NCBI GenBank assembly: GCA_902805805.1
Contig: CADCUE010000284.1
Coordinates: forward strand, 1 to 6,976
Direction: 5' to 3'
Source of the DNA: an uncultured Frankineae bacterium
GTDB lineage: Bacteria > Actinomycetota > Actinomycetes > Mycobacteriales > SCTD01
Length of the DNA stretch: 6,976 bases
Each line of letters opens with the position of its first letter. The first letter of the stretch is position 1. This document shows positions 4,046-6,976 of the stretch, piece after piece. The notes below the pieces were generated by a model. That model was not told the origin of the DNA. It saw only the letters and a list, made by a program, of their open reading frames with translations, and searched no databases. A program made the position numbers and the translations under genes.

Positions 4046-6748
4046 CTACAGGACGGCGTACGACCCGCCGAGCCGCCGCGCGCCGCGCTCCGGGTCGCTG
4101 CCCGGCGGCAGCAGTCGGACGCCGGCGTGCAGCGGCACCGCCCCGGAGCGCTGCACGAGGACCGGGTCGAGCACGAGCTCGGCGACCGACGGCAGCTCCT
4201 CGCCGATGCGGGCGACGCGCAGGAGGAGCTCCTCGAGCGCGGCGACGTCCGCCGGTGCACCTCCGGGGTGGCCGGCGAGCAGCTGCGAGCCGCGGATCGC
4301 GCGCACCAGCTCGCTCGCGTCGGCGTCGGTGAGCGGGAGGGTCCGCGTCACCGGGTCGACGAGCAGGTCGACCGCGACCCCGCCGAGGCGCAGCGAGAGC
4401 AGCGGTCCGGCCACCGGGTCCTGCACCAGGCGCACGACGGTGGAGACGCCCGGCAGAGCCATCGGCTGGACGTACACCGCGTCGTCCCCGGTCAGGGCGG
4501 CGACGGCCTGCCAGGCCTCGCGCAGCTCCCGCTCGTCACCCAGGTCGAGGCGCACCGCTCCCACGTCGAGCCGGTGGCGCCACTGCTCTGCCGCGGCCTT
4601 GAGCACGACCGGCCAGCCGTGTGCGGCGGCCACGCGCACCGCCTCGTCCTCGCTGCGGACGAGGACGGTCGGCCAGACGCGGATGCCGACGTGCCCCAGC
4701 AGCGCCGCGGCGTCGGCCGGGGCCAGCCAGGTGCCGTCCTCCGCCAGCGGGGCGAGCACCGCGCGCGCAGCGGCGAGGTCGAGGTCGGGCAGCTCGGTCA
4801 CGGTGCCCTGCGGCCGGGCCCGCCACTCGGCGTAGGCGACGGCCCGCGACAGCGCCAGCGCCGCCGACTCGGGCGAGGCGTACGACGGGACGGAGCCGCG
4901 GGCGGGGGCGCCGTCCGGTCCGCGCACCGCCAGGGCGTCCGGCACGCCGTCGGCGCCGAGGAAGCTGGCCAGCACGGGCAGCTCGCCGCAGCCGGCCGAG
5001 CGGAGCGCGCCGCCGAGCGCGTCGACGACGGCACTGCCGGACCGCGCGTGCGGCGGCGGGACCACCACCGCCAGCACCGCGTCGATCTGGCCGCTGGTCG
5101 TCAGCACCTCGAGAGCGGCGGTGAGCTCGTCGGCGCCGGCCACCGGGCCGAGATCGACCGGGTTGGCCGTCTCGGTCGTGCCGGTCAGGGCACGAAGCCG
5201 CACGCGGACGTCCTCGCTCAGCTCGGGCACCTCGAGACCGGCCTCGCGGCAGGCGTCGGCGGCCAGGGCCGCCAGCGCGGTGGAGGTCCCCACGACGGCG
5301 ACCCGACGGCCCGCGGGCAGCGGCTGCAGGGCGAACAGCTGCGCGGTCTCGAACAGCTGCGCCAGCGAGCCGACCCGGACGACCCCCGCCGAGGCGAACA
5401 GCGCGCCGACCGCGACGTCGCCCTGCCCTCGGCCGCTCTTGAGGGCGACGACCGGCTTCGTGCGGCCGACCTCGCGCGCGATGCGGGCGAACTTGCGGGG
5501 GTTGCCGAACCCGCGCAGGTGCAGCACCACCACCTCCGTGCGCTCGTCGGCGCGCCAGTGCTGCAGCAGGTCGTTGCCGGACACGTCGGCGCGGTCGCCG
5601 ATCGACACGAACGCCGACAGCCCGAGCTGCCGGCGGGCGGCCTCCTGCAGGAAGGTGCCGGCGAGCGCGCCGGACTGGGAGAAGACCCCCACGGACCCAG
5701 CCGGCGGCGAGCCGTCCGCGAAGGTGGCGTGCAGGCGCACGGCCGGGTCGGTGTTGACGACGCCCATGGCGTTCGGACCGATCAGCCGCATGCCGCCGTC
5801 GCGGGCCAGGCGCACGACCTCCTCCAGCCGGGCGCGCCCCTCGGGACCGCCGTCGGCGAAGCCGCCCGAGACGACGACCAGCCCGCGCACGTCCTTGTCG
5901 GAGCAGGCCCGGACCACGTCGGCGACCTCCGGGGCCGGCACGGCGACGACCGCCAGGTCGACGGGGTCGGGGATGTCACGGACGTCGGCGTAGGCGCGGA
6001 CCCCCGAGACGTGCGCCGCCGCCGGGTTGACGGGGAACACCGGGCCCTCGAAGCCGTGGGCGAGCAGCGAGCGCAGCACCTCGTGCCCCGGAGCGCCGGG
6101 CTCACGGGACGCGCCCACGACGGCCACCGAACCGGGCCGCAGCAGGCGCTGCACGGACCGGGCCTCCGCCCGGTGCTCGCGGGCGCGCATCACCTCCAGC
6201 GACGTGCCGGTCTGCTGGATCGGGAACGACAGCTCGACGTAGCCGTCGGCGAGGGCCCGCGAGACCTGGTAGCCGGCGCTCTTGAACACGCCGAGCATCG
6301 AGCGGTTGGTCGGCAGGGTGTCGGCCAGGAAGCGGCGGATCCCCCGCTCGCGCGCCGCGGCGGCGAGGTGCTCGAGCAGCACGGGCCCCAGACCGCGGCC
6401 CTGGTGGGCGTCCTCGACGACGAAGGCGACCTCGCCCTCGTCGGTCCCGGGCAGCCGGTCGTAGCGGACGACGCCGATGATCTGCCCGTGCAGGGTCGCC
6501 ACCAGCGCGACGCGGTCGGCGTGGTCGACCCGGGTGAACCGCGCGACGTCCTCGTCGGAGAGCACCGGGTGGTAGGCGAAGAAGCGGTTGAACACCGTCT
6601 GCTGCGACAGCCTGCTGTGGAACGCGCGCAGGCGGTCCGCGTCGTCGGGCCGGATGGGGCGCAGGTGGGTGGTGCCGCCGTCGTTGAGCACGACGTCGGC
6701 CTCCCAGTCCCCCGGCAGCGCGGCTCCGGGGGTGGCGGGTGCGGTCAC
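4046..6748 (-). CDS. Pat-type protein lysine acetyltransferase, GNAT fused to inactive acyl-CoA synthetase
   Basis: This 900-residue protein probably acetylates lysines of acyl-CoA synthetases and other enzymes with acetyl-CoA. Domains in order: GNAT (about 19-180) with the acetyl-CoA loop QGRGLG (116-121) and a candidate catalytic Glu106 in GEVAFVV; a CoA-binding Rossmann domain (about 203-300) with VVGASREPGAPG; a succinyl-CoA-ligase-like part with FSQSGALAG (356-364); and a C-terminal ATP-grasp part (about 675-865) with LKAAAEQWRHRLDVGAVRL. Catalytic synthetases have SSHTGAL-like sequence with the phosphorylated His; here it reads DVAVGALFASAG, so the His is missing, as known for Pat proteins, and this part probably senses rather than makes acyl-CoA. 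The N-terminal GNAT is the order reported for Streptomyces lividans PatA; no cAMP-binding domain is present. GTG 6748 is preferred over GTG 6793 because AGGA lies 7 bases upstream and no overlap with the VWA gene results. Confidence 0.88.
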   Translation of the reverse strand: MTAPATPGAALPGDWEADVVLNDGGTTHLRPIRPDDADRLRAFHSRLSQQTVFNRFFAYHPVLSDEDVARFTRVDHADRVALVATLHGQIIGVVRYDRLPGTDEGEVAFVVEDAHQGRGLGPVLLEHLAAAARERGIRRFLADTLPTNRSMLGVFKSAGYQVSRALADGYVELSFPIQQTGTSLEVMRAREHRAEARSVQRLLRPGSVAVVGASREPGAPGHEVLRSLLAHGFEGPVFPVNPAAAHVSGVRAYADVRDIPDPVDLAVVAVPAPEVADVVRACSDKDVRGLVVVSGGFADGGPEGRARLEEVVRLARDGGMRLIGPNAMGVVNTDPAVRLHATFADGSPPAGSVGVFSQSGALAGTFLQEAARRQLGLSAFVSIGDRADVSGNDLLQHWRADERTEVVVLHLRGFGNPRKFARIAREVGRTKPVVALKSGRGQGDVAVGALFASAGVVRVGSLAQLFETAQLFALQPLPAGRRVAVVGTSTALAALAADACREAGLEVPELSEDVRVRLRALTGTTETANPVDLGPVAGADELTAALEVLTTSGQIDAVLAVVVPPPHARSGSAVVDALGGALRSAGCGELPVLASFLGADGVPDALAVRGPDGAPARGSVPSYASPESAALALSRAVAYAEWRARPQGTVTELPDLDLAAARAVLAPLAEDGTWLAPADAAALLGHVGIRVWPTVLVRSEDEAVRVAAAHGWPVVLKAAAEQWRHRLDVGAVRLDLGDERELREAWQAVAALTGDDAVYVQPMALPGVSTVVRLVQDPVAGPLLSLRLGGVAVDLLVDPVTRTLPLTDADASELVRAIRGSQLLAGHPGGAPADVAALEELLLRVARIGEELPSVAELVLDPVLVQRSGAVPLHAGVRLLPPGSDPERGARRLGGSYAVL

Positions 6749-6755
6749 CCCCCGA

Positions 6756-6759
6756 TCCT
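6756..6759 (-). promoter_or_regulatory. ribosome binding site that decides the acetyltransferase start
   Basis: AGGA on the minus strand lies 7 bases before GTG 6748, followed by a G-run. The alternative in-frame GTG at 6793 has no purine-rich site in front of it and would lie inside the upstream VWA gene, so 6748 is the better start. Confidence 0.55.
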
Positions 6760-6771
6760 GCCCCGTCGCGC

Positions 6772-6976
6772 TCAGGGCAGCCGCGAGGACCACGCCAGCG
6801 ACGCCGCTGCGGCCGCCACGGCGAGGGCGAGGGCGACGCCGGCCACCCGTGCGGTGATCTCGCGGGTCTCGGTCGTGGTGCCGACCTGGCCGCCGATGTC
6901 GTCGTAGACCGAGCGGAGTTCCTCACCGCTCTCGGCGCTGAACGACGTGCCCTCGGTGGCCTCGGCGAGCCGGTCC
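6772..6976 (-). CDS. VWA-domain membrane protein, C-terminal 67 residues
   Basis: A frame open to the right window edge ends at TGA 6772-6774. It reads DRLAEATEGTSFSAESGEEL, then RSVYDDIGGQVGTTTETREI, then a hydrophobic helix from about RVAGVALALAV onward, ending SLAWSSRLP. This matches the tail of actinobacterial VWA proteins of the BatA/BatB type: the last helix of the von Willebrand A fold (SVYDDIG), a short Thr/Glu linker and a C-terminal transmembrane anchor with a few cytoplasmic residues. In this family the VWA domain often has a metal-binding MIDAS site and a MoxR ATPase partner gene nearby; both would lie beyond this window, so neither can be seen. The gap to the acetyltransferase start is 23 bases, so the two genes may share a transcript. 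Its cellular role is not established. Confidence 0.75.
   Translation of the reverse strand, partial: DRLAEATEGTSFSAESGEELRSVYDDIGGQVGTTTETREITARVAGVALALAVAAAAASLAWSSRLP

Noticed and set aside
6749..6793. Extension of the acetyltransferase start to GTG 6793 (915 residues)
   Set aside because: It would overlap the end of the VWA gene by 22 bases and has no ribosome site; the added residues carry no conserved feature.
4127..6907. A 926-codon open frame on the plus strand, antisense to the acetyltransferase gene
   Set aside because: It is Arg/Gly/His/Ala-rich, has no recognisable domain, and mirrors codon bias of the minus-strand gene, which has clear GNAT, CoA-binding and ATP-grasp motifs. Such antisense frames are routine in very high-GC coding DNA.

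Overview
The window reads as chromosomal DNA of a high-GC actinobacterium. GC content is very high, GTG starts are frequent, and the protein families are typical of actinomycetes: a protein acetyltransferase with its GNAT domain at the N terminus, a PemK/MazF-like toxin-family protein, and a VWA membrane protein with a C-terminal anchor. The genus cannot be fixed from this sequence; a Geodermatophilus/Frankia-type relative would be a guess. Nothing points to recent transfer: I see no insertion sequence, phage gene, tRNA or CRISPR array.

Layout from left to right. Bases 1-350 (+) hold the 3' part of a PemK/MazF-family gene. It converges, with a 7-base gap, on a three-gene minus-strand operon at 358-3133. 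In transcription order this encodes a lipoprotein substrate-binding protein, an ATPase and a permease of the sulfonate/taurine/nitrate type, joined by two 4-base GTGA overlaps. Bases 3134-3509 form a 376-base region with no long gene. It holds a perfect 10-1-10 inverted repeat, a possible leaderless promoter and a possible 25-codon leader ORF. Next, all on the minus strand, come an Rrf2-family regulator that lacks the Fe-S cysteines (3510-4031), a 900-residue Pat-type lysine acetyltransferase fused to a degenerate acyl-CoA synthetase (4046-6748), and the last 67 residues of a VWA-domain protein (6772-6976).

How the parts may work together. The Rrf2 protein resembles the non-Fe-S, CymR-like branch of the family, whose best-known member controls cysteine metabolism. 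The only strong operator-like palindrome in the window lies just downstream of its gene and about 320 bases upstream of the transporter. The simplest model is that this Rrf2 protein controls a sulfur-source (probably organosulfonate) importer from that site. A short translated leader ending Thr-Cys-Arg-stop may add a cysteine-responsive layer. Its Cys codon is TGT, whereas all eight Cys codons in the main genes are TGC. The acetyltransferase lies 14 bases upstream of rrf2 and is probably cotranscribed with it; whether acetylation and sulfur control are linked is open.

The most interesting part is the 3134-3509 control region. The protein-coding genes belong to known families.
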